Shown here piece by piece: positions 49,838 through 59,932 of a DNA stretch of 64,000 bases (within the stretch, counting starts at the first letter, position 1; each line of letters begins with the position of its first letter). Both the position numbers and the translations under genes were made by a program. The stretch covers positions 2,976,001 through 3,040,000 of the forward strand of contig OZ250180.1 in the NCBI GenBank assembly GCA_965238215.1, read 5' to 3'. The notes under the pieces are model-generated. The model was given only the letters and a program-made list of their open reading frames with translations. It was not told the origin of the DNA and searched no databases. The stretch is from JAPULR01 sp965238215. Lineage in GTDB: Bacteria > Chloroflexota > Dehalococcoidia > Lucifugimonadales > GCA-2712585.

Positions 49838-52800
49838 CTACGACTCAACTATAGTTCGCCATGCGCGATACATTGCTTCGTAGTGGCGGCGAGCAATCGG
49901 ATGCTCGCTGTAGTCTGCCTCTTCGAACCTTGAAATGAGCTGGTCGAGAGCCTTCTCGTCTACGTGTAGTCCTTCCGCAATGATCTTTGACTCCACCTCT
50001 CTCGGCGTCAGCTGTTTCGAAAACTCGGAAATCCGGGGTTCCGCCCATTTGGTGAATACGTTGTACAAACGGACAATCTCTTCTCTAAACTCGACCACCC
50101 TAAAGCTCCCAAATGTGACAGCCGGTAGGCGTTCATCATCGCCGGTGAATTCCGACTTAACCACGCAATCCAATGGGCCATGTCCAGTCCAAGCAAGGTC
50201 TGCCCGCCCTTTCTCATCGGTAGTGATAAGAGTTTGCTGCTCCTCGCCCACAGATATTTGAACAAGCTCGCTGACTAAATCACAACCATCTCCGTCGGCC
50301 AGGTGAAACTCCATTGAGACTTCCTCGCCAACGCCCCAAACGTCCGGCAGGTCAGGGGATGCTTTCTTGAACCTGAGTGCCAAGTGTGTGGGTTGCGGAG
50401 CCGGGGTCTCTTCCTCTTCTTCAAGTAAGACATTAGGATCCGGGATGGGAGGGGGCTCCGATATGGGCTTGCTGGCAGGAACCATACGAAGGACGAACTC
50501 TCGCAAGACATCCACACGAACCCTTCGGGCTGAATACCCTGCTGCCGCAACTACCAGCGCCAGTGCAGGCAGGCCAACCCAGAGGAGCCAGTTGAAACCG
50601 ACGGGTGTGACAGGTATGCCCAGGAAGTATGTCAGGGGTATGTTGGAGCTATCCCCGTTGAATCGGAATGTGACTGGGACGGCGAGCAGATCCTCCGCTT
50701 CTGGCACGGTCAACTCCAACAATGCCACACCCTGTTCGTCCGTGATCGCCTCAACGCCTTGGCTCGACCGGATGGTAGCATGGGGTATTCCAGAACCTTG
50801 GTCATCCAGAAGCGTTGCGTTCAGTCTCACCAGGCGACCAGGTCTTACCTTGTCCAACGGAACGACGATAAAGTTGGAAGCAGACTTGATAGTTACGGGG
50901 ACTGTGGCTTGAACGGAGAGGCTGGACTCGGAAATCTCTATTTCCTCGTTACCCAGGGATGCGTCGGCAGGTATGACGTAACTGTGGATGAATTCTCCCG
51001 CTTCATTCGTCTGGGCCGTGCCATTTTGGCTAATGTCCACTTCTAGCCCTGGCATGGCACGCGTGCCCAGAAGTACCGATCCCCGTAGCGTCAACGTGTC
51101 TCCCCTGGCCACGGAATCAATGGGTTCTACAACAATTCTGGGAATGCCTACGGCCACTCGCAGTTCGGCGGATGCGGCGGCTAGGTTGTCCGTTCCGTCG
51201 AACGTAACCTTGAACTCCAACTCCGACTCCACGGAGCCGTCTTCTACCTCGTCTTCTGGAACAGTCACAATCTCCCAACCAAATCTTCCTTCGGCATCCG
51301 TGGTTAGAAACGGCTGTTCTTGTCTGCTTGTGACTATTTCAGCATTTGCGATCGGCTGTCCGTCGCCTCTGAGCAGAGTTCCACTAATGTCAAAAGGCTC
51401 GCCTTCCCTTACCAGCGTAGGGCCTTCAACGGTCAAGGAAGTGGGCGCTTGAACAACGAAGGCAATACTGGCTTCTGCGGCAGAGATGAATTCGTCACCC
51501 AAAAATCTGGCCGTGATGGACTCCGGCCCGGCGTCTTTGAATGAAGGATGATTGTATTCATAGGCGCCGTCCTCGTCTGTAGTAACCGTGGCGATTTGCT
51601 TTCCTGAGGAGTCTTCCAGGACAAGCCCCAGTTGGCCGATGGGGGAAAGGGTGTCGGAACTGATGCTTCCCAGAAAAGCGCCTCCCATTCCCTGTTCTAT
51701 CTGTGATGGCCCCCTGATGGTCAGGGAAGTGGGAGCCAGAACTGCGAAGGCGAAGCCGGTTTCAGCGGAAGAGATGAATTCGTCACCCAGGAATCTGGCC
51801 GTTATTGACTCCGGTCCGGCGTCTTCGAATGAAGGATGACTGTATTCATAGGCACCGTCCTCATCGGTAGTGACCGTAGTGATTTGCTCGCCCGAGGAGT
51901 CTTCCAGGACGAGTTCCAGTTGGCCGATAGGAGAAAGTGTGTCGGAGCTAATGCTTCCCTGAAAGGTGCCTCCTTTTCCCTGTTCAATCTGTGCTGGACC
52001 CCTGAAAGTCAGGGAAGTGGGCGCCAGCACCACGAATGCAATGCTGGTTTCTGCGGAAGAGATAAATTCGTCACCCAGAAATCTAAATGTGATTGACTGT
52101 GGTCCGGCATCGTCGAATGAAGGATGACTATATTGAAATATGCCATCTGCCGCGGTGGTGACTGTAGTGATTTCCTGTCCTGTGAAGTCTTCCAGGATAA
52201 TATCCAGTTGGCCGATGGGGGAAAGGGTGTCGGAGCTAATGCTGCCCTGAAAAGTGCCGCCTTCCTCCTGCTCAATTTTTGATGGTCCCTTGACAATCAA
52301 GGAAGTGGGGGCAAGAACGGCAAAGGCAATGCTGGCTTCAGCGGGTAGGATATAGTCGCCTCCGAGGAATCTGGCCTTGATTGACTCCGATCCGGCGTTG
52401 TCGAATGAAGGGTGGCTATACTCAAATATGCCATCTGCAGCGGTTGTGACTGTGGTGATTTGCTGCCCCGATGAGTCTTCCAGAACCATACTTAATTGGC
52501 CGACGTCCGAAAGTGTGCCGGAGGTTAGTTTCCCCGTAAACGTGGCGCCGTTGCCCTGTTCTATACGCGAGGGACCCGTGATGGCTACGACAACTTCATG
52601 ACTAGCCGTAAGTCGAGTTAGCCCCACAGAGGACAGCACGATGTCGTCTCCCTGGAATTCGGCAAGTATGTCGAAATCCCCGGCGGTCATTACTGAACTG
52701 CTGGTCTCAAAGTCTCCGGAAGAACCAGTTTGCACAGATTGAATTGGCTCATCGCCTATTTGAAGGGTCACGGCCTCTCCGACAAGAGCATTGGCTCGAA

Positions 52801-55800
52801 TGTCGTGCAGTTCCCCTGAGATGCGGAACTCCTGACCGACAGTAACTCGTACTGGCGCGGATACGAACAGATTGGTGGGCAGCGTGACCTTGAAATACAA
52901 GCGTGCTGTCGTTTCCAACAAGAACTCTTCCCCTTCAAATGACACTTCTACCCAGTGGTCTCCAGGGTCTGAAAAAGTGCTTGCGATGACGAAATTGCCC
53001 TCGGTGTCCGTGACAACGGAAGGCATGCCTTCACCATCTATAGTCACCGTGAGTTCCTCCCCGGCCCGTCCTTCGCCGGTGTCTTCCGTAAGTCGTCCTT
53101 CGAATGTCGCCTCCACGTCCACGGGAATTTCCTTGGGACCGGCGAGGGCCAGCCCGCTCGAGGAGAAGACTCCCACGTCTGGATCGCTCCATGATTCGTT
53201 GTATTGTTCATTGCCAACGGCGCGGGCCAACAGCTGATAGGGACCCAGTTCCATATGGAGAGGGAGCTGCACTTCTGCTTGGAATCTCCCTTGACTGGTT
53301 ACGGTTTCTCCCAGCTTGATGCCGCCATGTTCCTTTGTCTCATTCACAAAAATCTGGACTGTCATCCCGCTAACGGGGCGACCTGTGCGAGTTCTGACAG
53401 TGCCGCCTACGAGGAACGGCGCTTGCCTTTGCACCATGTCAGTCCATTGGGTGATATTTGTTACGGTGTTTTGAGGGACTGGAGTTCGAGGCCCCGTTCC
53501 CCCCTGGGTGTTTGAACGACGTCCGGATATTCTGGACGGTGCCCCATTGGATGCCGTCGGTTCAAAGTCCACCCATCCGATTCCTTCAAGGGCAACCTCA
53601 GCCCACTGGTGGGCCTGGTCCGTATAAACGGTTTGCCGTTCCGCCGAAGGCTGAATTGCCCAACCTGAGACCACTCTGGCAGGAATTCCTATAGACCGGG
53701 CCAAAACCACAAAGGCGCTGCTGAAAACGCCACACGTACCCTTGCGATGGTCGAACAGGAACCAGTCTACTGGGTCTCTCCCTGAAGGGGGTCCCTGGCT
53801 GGAACGTTCGGCGAAGCTGTACTTATAACGTGACGACAGGTAAGACTCCAGAGCTTGAGCCTTCGAAAACGTTGAGTTTTGGCCGGCGGTAATTTGCAGT
53901 GCCAAACGTCGAATTCGATCTGGCAAGTCTGCTGGCAGCTGCGTATAAGTTGGATCATCAACGCCTTCTGCGGCATTCAGCTGCCTGGACGAATAAACCG
54001 GCACACTCGAACGCCAGGAATAAGTCGACGCGGGTTCTTGTGCAAAGAATGTTGCACTGAATGGGTAATATGTTCCCTCACGATTGACATTCTCCAAAGT
54101 CAACGAAGTGAATGCCGTCCCGGGGGGAATTTGCACATTATTATCGAAAGGACGGACTTGGATTCTATCGGTAAGGACCCTGCTGGGGTTCGTCTGAAAA
54201 CCGAACAATAGCTCAGGGTTACGCCTGGAATCGGACAGAAAGGCGAATTCGCTCGATTCGCTGGAAATCTCTTCCAGTACTTCCGTGGAGATATCTTCAT
54301 CGCTCGAGTAAGAAATTGACACCGGATCAAGCTGCCGCCATCGGCCGTTCTCGTATACGTCGCCAACAGCGACGCGCAAGTAGCTTGTGTTCCTCGCTCC
54401 CGTGAGATTGAAGAGAGGGTTGCTGGGAGGCTTCGACGCTCGCCTGGTCGTTGTACCTGTCAACCAGCCTTGTTCCCCACCCTCGCCGACTATGGCCCCC
54501 CCGTTCTCCAACCGGACCACATTCCCCAATCCCTCTAGGGCGTCAAGCGCCTTTTCTCGAACTGAAGGGTCTGGATCGGAAAGCGACCCAACGAGATTGT
54601 TCAGCTGGTTCCAATCCTTTTCCTCCTCACTTCTCATCGTGACGCTGTCAGCCAGATTCTCCAGGGCGTCGAGTGCCTGCCCTCGCACCGCCGGGTCGGA
54701 ATCGGAGAGGGTCTGAAGCAGCCCTTGCAGCTGGCCCCATTCCAATACAACGCCGCCGCCGCCCCCGCCATTACCCAAAAACGAAGCATCAGAAAACAGC
54801 TTGTTCAAGGCGCGGATGGCACGATCACGAATTGCAACGTCCGCGGCGTTGAGAGATCTTGTCGCTTGCAGAATCTGGTCCCTGATCTCCGCATTGCTAC
54901 TCCCAGAGGAAGCGGAGTCAAGGAGCTTTTCCAAAGCGCCCGCGGCCCATGCCTGCACCGTGGGATCAACGTCGACAAGGGACTTCAGCAGTTCCAACAC
55001 TTCAGCCCAGTCTTCATCGATTGCCTGCGGCCCCCTTACTACCAAGTTGGTCAGGGCTGCGAGAGCCCTCTCCCGAAGTGCAGGATCGACGTTGGCAAGG
55101 GATTGCACCAATTTCAGTATTTGGGTCCAACGTGCAACGCCACCCCCGTTTCCCTCTCTCAATAAGGCTTCAGCGGCGAGCTCTTCCAGTTGGGCGAGAG
55201 CCTGATCCCGAACTGCCTGGTCAGCGTGAGTTAGGGAGTTAACAAGTTCCAGCAGCCCTGAAGGAAGATCATCTCCTCCTTCGACGAACGATGAGCCTGA
55301 TGCTGTTACACGGGACGGCGCCCCTCCGGGAGTTGGGTCAAAGGCAACCCATCCAAATCCATCGAGGGCTATTTCAGCCCACTGGTGGGCCTGATCGGCA
55401 TATACCGTCTGCCGTCCATTTGTAGGCGCAATGGCCCAGCCGGAAACCACCCTGGCGGGTATCCCCAGCGTTCGAGCCAGAACAACAAACGCACTGCTGA
55501 AGTTTCCGCTGGTGCCTTCACGATTCTGAAACAGGAACCATGCAACGGGGTCCCAATCGTCCGGAGGTTTCTGATCGTCCTGAGAATTCGGTTTTCGGTA
55601 GACATACTCGGCTTGCAGATATTCCTGAATCGCAATTGCCTTGTCGTAAGGAGTAGACTGGTCAGCGGTGATTCTTTCAGCAAGAGTGAAGATGCGTTCC
55701 GGGAATCTGGGCGGCAGACTTACATATGCGCTGTCGTAATTGACACTTGCATTCTTCAACCTGGCCTCGGAGAATTCAGGCACGCTCGAATCCCAGTTGT

Positions 55801-58800
55801 ATCCCGCATTGAGAAAGCTGCTGCGGAAAATCCCGTTTTCAGCATTGAACTGTCCGGTTAGCGAAACACCCCGCAGATATGGCGATGTTGGCAGAATGCC
55901 CGGCAAGAACTCCTCGAACTCCCCAGCAGGGTAGACTTGAATATGGTCATTCAAGGGTAGTGCATTCAACATCTGAATCCCGACGGCGCCTCCGTGGGAA
56001 ACTTCGGCGGTCCTGCTGTGCAGGATCCACTCAGTGGAGTCCCTCGAAGTCCATCTACCGTCTTCATAGACGCTGCCAACACCGGATCGAAGCAGCTCGG
56101 CATGCCCCGCATTTTCTACCTCAAACACCGGTTCATGGGCCGCTGGCGTAGCGCTCAGGGTTGTTGTACCGGGAAGGAAGGCCAGGCCGTTGTCGCTCCC
56201 GGCAATCACTCCACCCCCGTTCTCCAGCCATGTTATGTCGCCCATCTTTTTCAACGCTCTGAGTGACGCCGCTCTTACCAATTCATCGGAGTCATTAAGG
56301 CCCTCGCCCAATATTGGCACTGACAATATCTCCCCACGATCCCCTAGCAAGGTAGCGGCCAGAGCACGAGTGGCTGAGTCATAGTCCCCGATTACAGCTT
56401 CTTCCAAATACGTCCGGTTCCACTTTTGCAACGCAGATTCGGCGTAAGGTCTCACCTCAGCCGAAACATCGCCGACCATAGCGTTATAAATGTCCACCAA
56501 TGTAAAATTGTCCTTAATTGCTCCCAAGGCAGCAACGGCCATAAGCCTCACCCTATAGTCTGGATCATTGTGGAGGGCCTGGATAAATGGTCCACTTTTG
56601 ACCGGTGTCAGATTTCGGAGAGCCCAGCCCGCAGCTAGCCGCACTTCCGGTTCTTCGTCCAACTGTAGGGCCTCCACCAGTGAAGGCCTGGCATTCGAAT
56701 CGCCTATCGTTCCCAGGGCAATTGCGGCGACCTTCCTTACGTCGGATTCGTCATCAGCGGAAAGGGCTCGAGCTAATGGCGCTACGGCTTCCTGTCCGCC
56801 CAGTTCCGCCAGAGCATTTGCGGCAGCAATCCTGACCGTTGGCTCACTGTAAGATAACAAGGCCAGCACCAGGTGTTCTATGACTTCCTGCCCTCCCAGT
56901 GTTTTCAGTGCGCCAATGGCCACAATTCTGACGTTGGGGTCTCCGTCCGAAGACAACGCATACACCAAAGGCGCTATGGCTGCCTCATCGCCCAGTTCCC
57001 TCAAGGCATTTGCGGCAGCAATTCTCACTTCAGGGTCGTCATCTGAAAGTAAGGCTTGTGCCAACGACGCCACGGCTGCCAAATCCCCCAGTATCGCCAA
57101 TGCCCTGGCGGCGGCAATTCTGACGTCGGGATCGTCATCCGAAAGCAGGGCTAGGATCAGCGGCGCGACGGCTGCCAAGTCCCCCAACAATGCCAAGGCA
57201 TCCGCAGCAGCCTTTCGAACCGCTGGCTCCTCATCCTCAATTAGTGCTTGCGCCAGCGGCGAAGTAGCCTTGAGGTCACCCAGATCACCGAGGGTTTCTG
57301 CTGCCAATTCCCGCATATCTGGTTCCCAATGTCCTTGGAGAACCTTAATCCAGAGGTCCACGTTCCATTCCAGTTCCAGCGCCTCCAATGCGGCGTCTCG
57401 AATGCCGGCATCTTCATCATGAAGCGCCACGTATGTAAGCGCTTGCCAGGCTGTCTCGTTATCAATTTCGGCCAGCTGCTGTACTGCTTCCAGCCTCTCC
57501 ACCAAGTTCTCGCTTCCGAAGAGGGCCTCTAGGGCGGGTTCCAAATTTGAGTCGTCTTGTTGTGGATCTTCATCCGAGTCTGTTACTGGAGCTTCTTCGG
57601 GTGGATAAATCGGTTGGGCTGTTTCCAGCCCGTTGCCGGGGGTTGGGTCGATAGTAGTCCACCCTGTATCTTCCAAGGCAACTTCTGCCCACTGGTGCAT
57701 TTGGCTCAGATAGACTGTTTGAGTTGCTGTGGATTGTTTAATGGCCCACCCGGACACAATCCTGGCCGGCACCCCCGCGGCACGGGCCAATACTACAAAT
57801 GCGCTGCTGAAGCTGCGGCTGTCACCAATGCGACTGTCAAAAAGGAACCAGTCCACCGGGTCCTGCCCTTCGGGAGTTCTAAAGGGTTCCGAACCGTCCA
57901 TGGCGACGCCATATGTGTACTCCCTTTGCAGGTATTGTGCGATGGACTCAACTTTATTGTGCAGGGTCTGAACGCCGGCAATTTCATTCGCCAGGTCATG
58001 AACACGCTCGGGCAACTCGCCAGGTAACTCCAAATAGCTGTATTTAATGATTCCAGGTGACGCCACAATCTGGTCTTGTGGAGACTCGTTCACGTAAGAC
58101 GTCCAGTTGTAACGGTAAACTGAATGTGGAGATGCAAAGGTTAAACTGTAGGGACGGTATGTCCCCTCAACGCTTACCCTTTCGAGCTGAGGTGATGTAG
58201 GAATAACACCGGACTCAAAGGCCCTGAATGCTCCAGCAGGAGAAATCGATACCCGTTCAACGTTCGCATTGTCTAGACCGATGTCGGGGATCCTAAGGAG
58301 CACGGGATTGCTCTTATCGGAAACTGAATCCGTCCCACGTTCCCCGTAATATCCGACAAGTGTTCCAGTATCCGCCTCTAGGAAATCGGCGTCGGCGTCT
58401 AAGGAGAGTTTGAAGAGATCGATCTGATTCCACTCCCCGTTTTGGTACACGTCTCCGGTTCCGGTTCGTAGATACTTTGTGTGCGCTGCACCAATTACTC
58501 GGAACACCGGTAGATCCTCCGGCTGGTGCATCTGTTCAGCAGAAATTATTGAATCTAAAGACACGACGGTACCATAGGGGAGAGGCTGAACGGGTGCCAA
58601 CTCTCGAGTTTTCCCCGGTCCTACAAGTGCTGTCTCAATTTTATCCGTCTCTATAGATGAGTCTGCATCAATTTCCGCGTCTGATGTATCAAGTCCTCGT
58701 CGGTATTCCTCTACAGTGATCGCATACGCCAGAGGTTTCTCCAGATGCGAGGGACGATTAAAGAGGTGCAGCCCCTCCAGGCCCTTGGGTTCTAAAAGAC

Positions 58801-59356
58801 CAAAGCCGAAGCCAGCCAACAAGAAGACCGCTAGGAGCGGCAGCAAAAGCCGGGGCATGATGATTCCCACAAAGACTATTGACAGGAATATCAGACCCAA
58901 CACGGCTATCCCGGCGGGATCAATATAGGACCGCTGGGCCTCATGTTGAGCGTAGGAAATACCCTCGCCAAGCACTCCCGAAAACGATAGAAACAGACCC
59001 GCTCCTACAATCAGGCCGGCAATCAATACTCCAACAAGGAGAGTCCCAGACGAACGGATGAAGGGCCGCGAAAGTTTCCACCTCCGTAGGACAATGAGCA
59101 TCGTTGTACCAAGAATGATAGACAGCGTAGACACCGCGAAGACGACCACTTCAATGCCGCTTGGAACACTAATGTTGTCTTCTGTAGAGGTATTGGGAGC
59201 AACCAAGTCACGTGGACCCAGTGAGACCAAATCCACCAGGAAATTGATGACGAGGAAAAATCCTGTCAACGCGGCGGCCAAGAGCAACAAGATTGCCCCA
59301 TAGAGCGCAACTTTACCAAAGAGCGTTCGAGGAACAGCTATCTTGGACAGCTGCAC
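49838..59356 (-). CDS. Giant TgpA-like protein: three transglutaminase modules, HEAT arrays, Ig-like repeats
   Basis: 3172 residues from GTG 59356. Membrane helices at about 16-42, 68-90, 105-127 and 148-188 precede three related modules, each a beta-rich entry (LRTGTGDVYQNGEW) plus a transglutaminase core: residues 470-575, 1240-1345 and 1830-1935. Aligned catalytic positions are S513/H554/D570, S1283/H1324/D1340 and C1875/H1916/E1932, so only module 3 keeps the cysteine. HEAT-like repeats fill 605-1042 and a looser set 1364-1613. Residues 2064-2912 are about nine Ig-like domains, four nearly identical. A helix at 2921-2943 leads to a cytosolic Ig-like domain and a DUF4129-like end (3089-3170). 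TgpA-type proteins normally have one transglutaminase core and about 700 residues. First gene of the MoxR/DUF58 operon; probably builds or modifies the cell surface. Confidence 0.9.
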   Translation of the reverse strand: MQLSKIAVPRTLFGKVALYGAILLLLAAALTGFFLVINFLVDLVSLGPRDLVAPNTSTEDNISVPSGIEVVVFAVSTLSIILGTTMLIVLRRWKLSRPFIRSSGTLLVGVLIAGLIVGAGLFLSFSGVLGEGISYAQHEAQRSYIDPAGIAVLGLIFLSIVFVGIIMPRLLLPLLAVFLLAGFGFGLLEPKGLEGLHLFNRPSHLEKPLAYAITVEEYRRGLDTSDAEIDADSSIETDKIETALVGPGKTRELAPVQPLPYGTVVSLDSIISAEQMHQPEDLPVFRVIGAAHTKYLRTGTGDVYQNGEWNQIDLFKLSLDADADFLEADTGTLVGYYGERGTDSVSDKSNPVLLRIPDIGLDNANVERVSISPAGAFRAFESGVIPTSPQLERVSVEGTYRPYSLTFASPHSVYRYNWTSYVNESPQDQIVASPGIIKYSYLELPGELPERVHDLANEIAGVQTLHNKVESIAQYLQREYTYGVAMDGSEPFRTPEGQDPVDWFLFDSRIGDSRSFSSAFVVLARAAGVPARIVSGWAIKQSTATQTVYLSQMHQWAEVALEDTGWTTIDPTPGNGLETAQPIYPPEEAPVTDSDEDPQQDDSNLEPALEALFGSENLVERLEAVQQLAEIDNETAWQALTYVALHDEDAGIRDAALEALELEWNVDLWIKVLQGHWEPDMRELAAETLGDLGDLKATSPLAQALIEDEEPAVRKAAADALALLGDLAAVAPLILALLSDDDPDVRIAAARALAILGDLAAVASLAQALLSDDDPEVRIAAANALRELGDEAAIAPLVYALSSDGDPNVRIVAIGALKTLGGQEVIEHLVLALLSYSEPTVRIAAANALAELGGQEAVAPLARALSADDESDVRKVAAIALGTIGDSNARPSLVEALQLDEEPEVRLAAGWALRNLTPVKSGPFIQALHNDPDYRVRLMAVAALGAIKDNFTLVDIYNAMVGDVSAEVRPYAESALQKWNRTYLEEAVIGDYDSATRALAATLLGDRGEILSVPILGEGLNDSDELVRAASLRALKKMGDITWLENGGGVIAGSDNGLAFLPGTTTLSATPAAHEPVFEVENAGHAELLRSGVGSVYEDGRWTSRDSTEWILHSRTAEVSHGGAVGIQMLNALPLNDHIQVYPAGEFEEFLPGILPTSPYLRGVSLTGQFNAENGIFRSSFLNAGYNWDSSVPEFSEARLKNASVNYDSAYVSLPPRFPERIFTLAERITADQSTPYDKAIAIQEYLQAEYVYRKPNSQDDQKPPDDWDPVAWFLFQNREGTSGNFSSAFVVLARTLGIPARVVSGWAIAPTNGRQTVYADQAHQWAEIALDGFGWVAFDPTPGGAPSRVTASGSSFVEGGDDLPSGLLELVNSLTHADQAVRDQALAQLEELAAEALLREGNGGGVARWTQILKLVQSLANVDPALRERALAALTNLVVRGPQAIDEDWAEVLELLKSLVDVDPTVQAWAAGALEKLLDSASSGSSNAEIRDQILQATRSLNAADVAIRDRAIRALNKLFSDASFLGNGGGGGGVVLEWGQLQGLLQTLSDSDPAVRGQALDALENLADSVTMRSEEEKDWNQLNNLVGSLSDPDPSVREKALDALEGLGNVVRLENGGAIVGEGGEQGWLTGTTTRRASKPPSNPLFNLTGARNTSYLRVAVGDVYENGRWRQLDPVSISYSSDEDISTEVLEEISSESSEFAFLSDSRRNPELLFGFQTNPSRVLTDRIQVRPFDNNVQIPPGTAFTSLTLENVNREGTYYPFSATFFAQEPASTYSWRSSVPVYSSRQLNAAEGVDDPTYTQLPADLPDRIRRLALQITAGQNSTFSKAQALESYLSSRYKYSFAERSSQGPPSGRDPVDWFLFDHRKGTCGVFSSAFVVLARSIGIPARVVSGWAIQPSAERQTVYTDQAHQWAEVALEGIGWVDFEPTASNGAPSRISGRRSNTQGGTGPRTPVPQNTVTNITQWTDMVQRQAPFLVGGTVRTRTGRPVSGMTVQIFVNETKEHGGIKLGETVTSQGRFQAEVQLPLHMELGPYQLLARAVGNEQYNESWSDPDVGVFSSSGLALAGPKEIPVDVEATFEGRLTEDTGEGRAGEELTVTIDGEGMPSVVTDTEGNFVIASTFSDPGDHWVEVSFEGEEFLLETTARLYFKVTLPTNLFVSAPVRVTVGQEFRISGELHDIRANALVGEAVTLQIGDEPIQSVQTGSSGDFETSSSVMTAGDFDILAEFQGDDIVLSSVGLTRLTASHEVVVAITGPSRIEQGNGATFTGKLTSGTLSDVGQLSMVLEDSSGQQITTVTTAADGIFEYSHPSFDNAGSESIKARFLGGDYILPAEASIAFAVLAPTSLIVKGPSKIEQEEGGTFQGSISSDTLSPIGQLDIILEDFTGQEITTVTTAADGIFQYSHPSFDDAGPQSITFRFLGDEFISSAETSIAFVVLAPTSLTFRGPAQIEQGKGGTFQGSISSDTLSPIGQLELVLEDSSGEQITTVTTDEDGAYEYSHPSFEDAGPESITARFLGDEFISSAETGFAFAVLAPTSLTIRGPSQIEQGMGGAFLGSISSDTLSPIGQLGLVLEDSSGKQIATVTTDEDGAYEYNHPSFKDAGPESITARFLGDEFISAAEASIAFVVQAPTSLTVEGPTLVREGEPFDISGTLLRGDGQPIANAEIVTSRQEQPFLTTDAEGRFGWEIVTVPEDEVEDGSVESELEFKVTFDGTDNLAAASAELRVAVGIPRIVVEPIDSVARGDTLTLRGSVLLGTRAMPGLEVDISQNGTAQTNEAGEFIHSYVIPADASLGNEEIEISESSLSVQATVPVTIKSASNFIVVPLDKVRPGRLVRLNATLLDDQGSGIPHATIRSSQGVEAITDEQGVALLELTVPEAEDLLAVPVTFRFNGDSSNIPLTYFLGIPVTPVGFNWLLWVGLPALALVVAAAGYSARRVRVDVLREFVLRMVPASKPISEPPPIPDPNVLLEEEEETPAPQPTHLALRFKKASPDLPDVWGVGEEVSMEFHLADGDGCDLVSELVQISVGEEQQTLITTDEKGRADLAWTGHGPLDCVVKSEFTGDDERLPAVTFGSFRVVEFREEIVRLYNVFTKWAEPRISEFSKQLTPREVESKIIAEGLHVDEKALDQLISRFEEADYSEHPIARRHYEAMYRAWRTIVES
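51446..52597 (-). repeat. Four tandem 288-bp repeats encoding Ig-like domains
   Basis: Residues 2254-2637 comprise four units of about 96 residues. The shared core is GGTFQGSISSDTLSPIGQL, LEDSSGxQITTVTT and YSHPSFxDAGPESI; units 2 to 4 are the closest. The near identity at DNA level indicates recent duplication, and the copy number may vary between strains. Confidence 0.85.
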
Positions 59357-59932
59357 TGGTTGCTTACTTCCTTGGCGGGAGGCGGAGAATGCGGGTAGTC
59401 CAACCTTCCTGAGATGTCTCGGCCAATTGGGGTCCCTTTCCGGAAGTAGCCGTGCCGTAGATTCTCTGCCCCACCCATCTGATATTGGTAGCCATAAGAA
59501 CTTTTCCGGTAGTTGAGATACGCATGGCCCTATTGCCTCTCCCTACCAGTACCGATCGGGTTCATTATCACATTCAGGAACATCGTCTCGTTTGACGCCA
59601 GCGGTAAACGCTCTGCTTTGTGGCCGAAGGTCGCATGTGGATGAATTGCCACAGTGATCGAAGCCCTTGTTGCAGCCATGCCAATTTCTTACAAATCCCG
59701 GATGCTAGATCCGGCAGCCAAGTCTATAAATCCGGAAGGTTAGAGAGTTCCGAATTGACCTCTTGTGGTTACTTGTACCACGACTAATGATGGCCTGACA
59801 AATATTGAGGTGGAACCCAAAAACTGGACTGGTATATAAGTGAGAGTCCTATTCCTTTAACTAGCGCCACTCTTCCCGGTTTCAAGGGGATTCGACTTAC
59901 CCAATGTACCCGACCAAATTGCCGGAAAGTCT
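59357..59932. other. Upstream region of the giant transglutaminase operon
   Basis: On the minus strand AAGGAAG lies about 10 bases before GTG 59356 and may be the ribosome binding site. I could not pick out a convincing promoter. No gene or repeat is visible. Confidence 0.4.
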
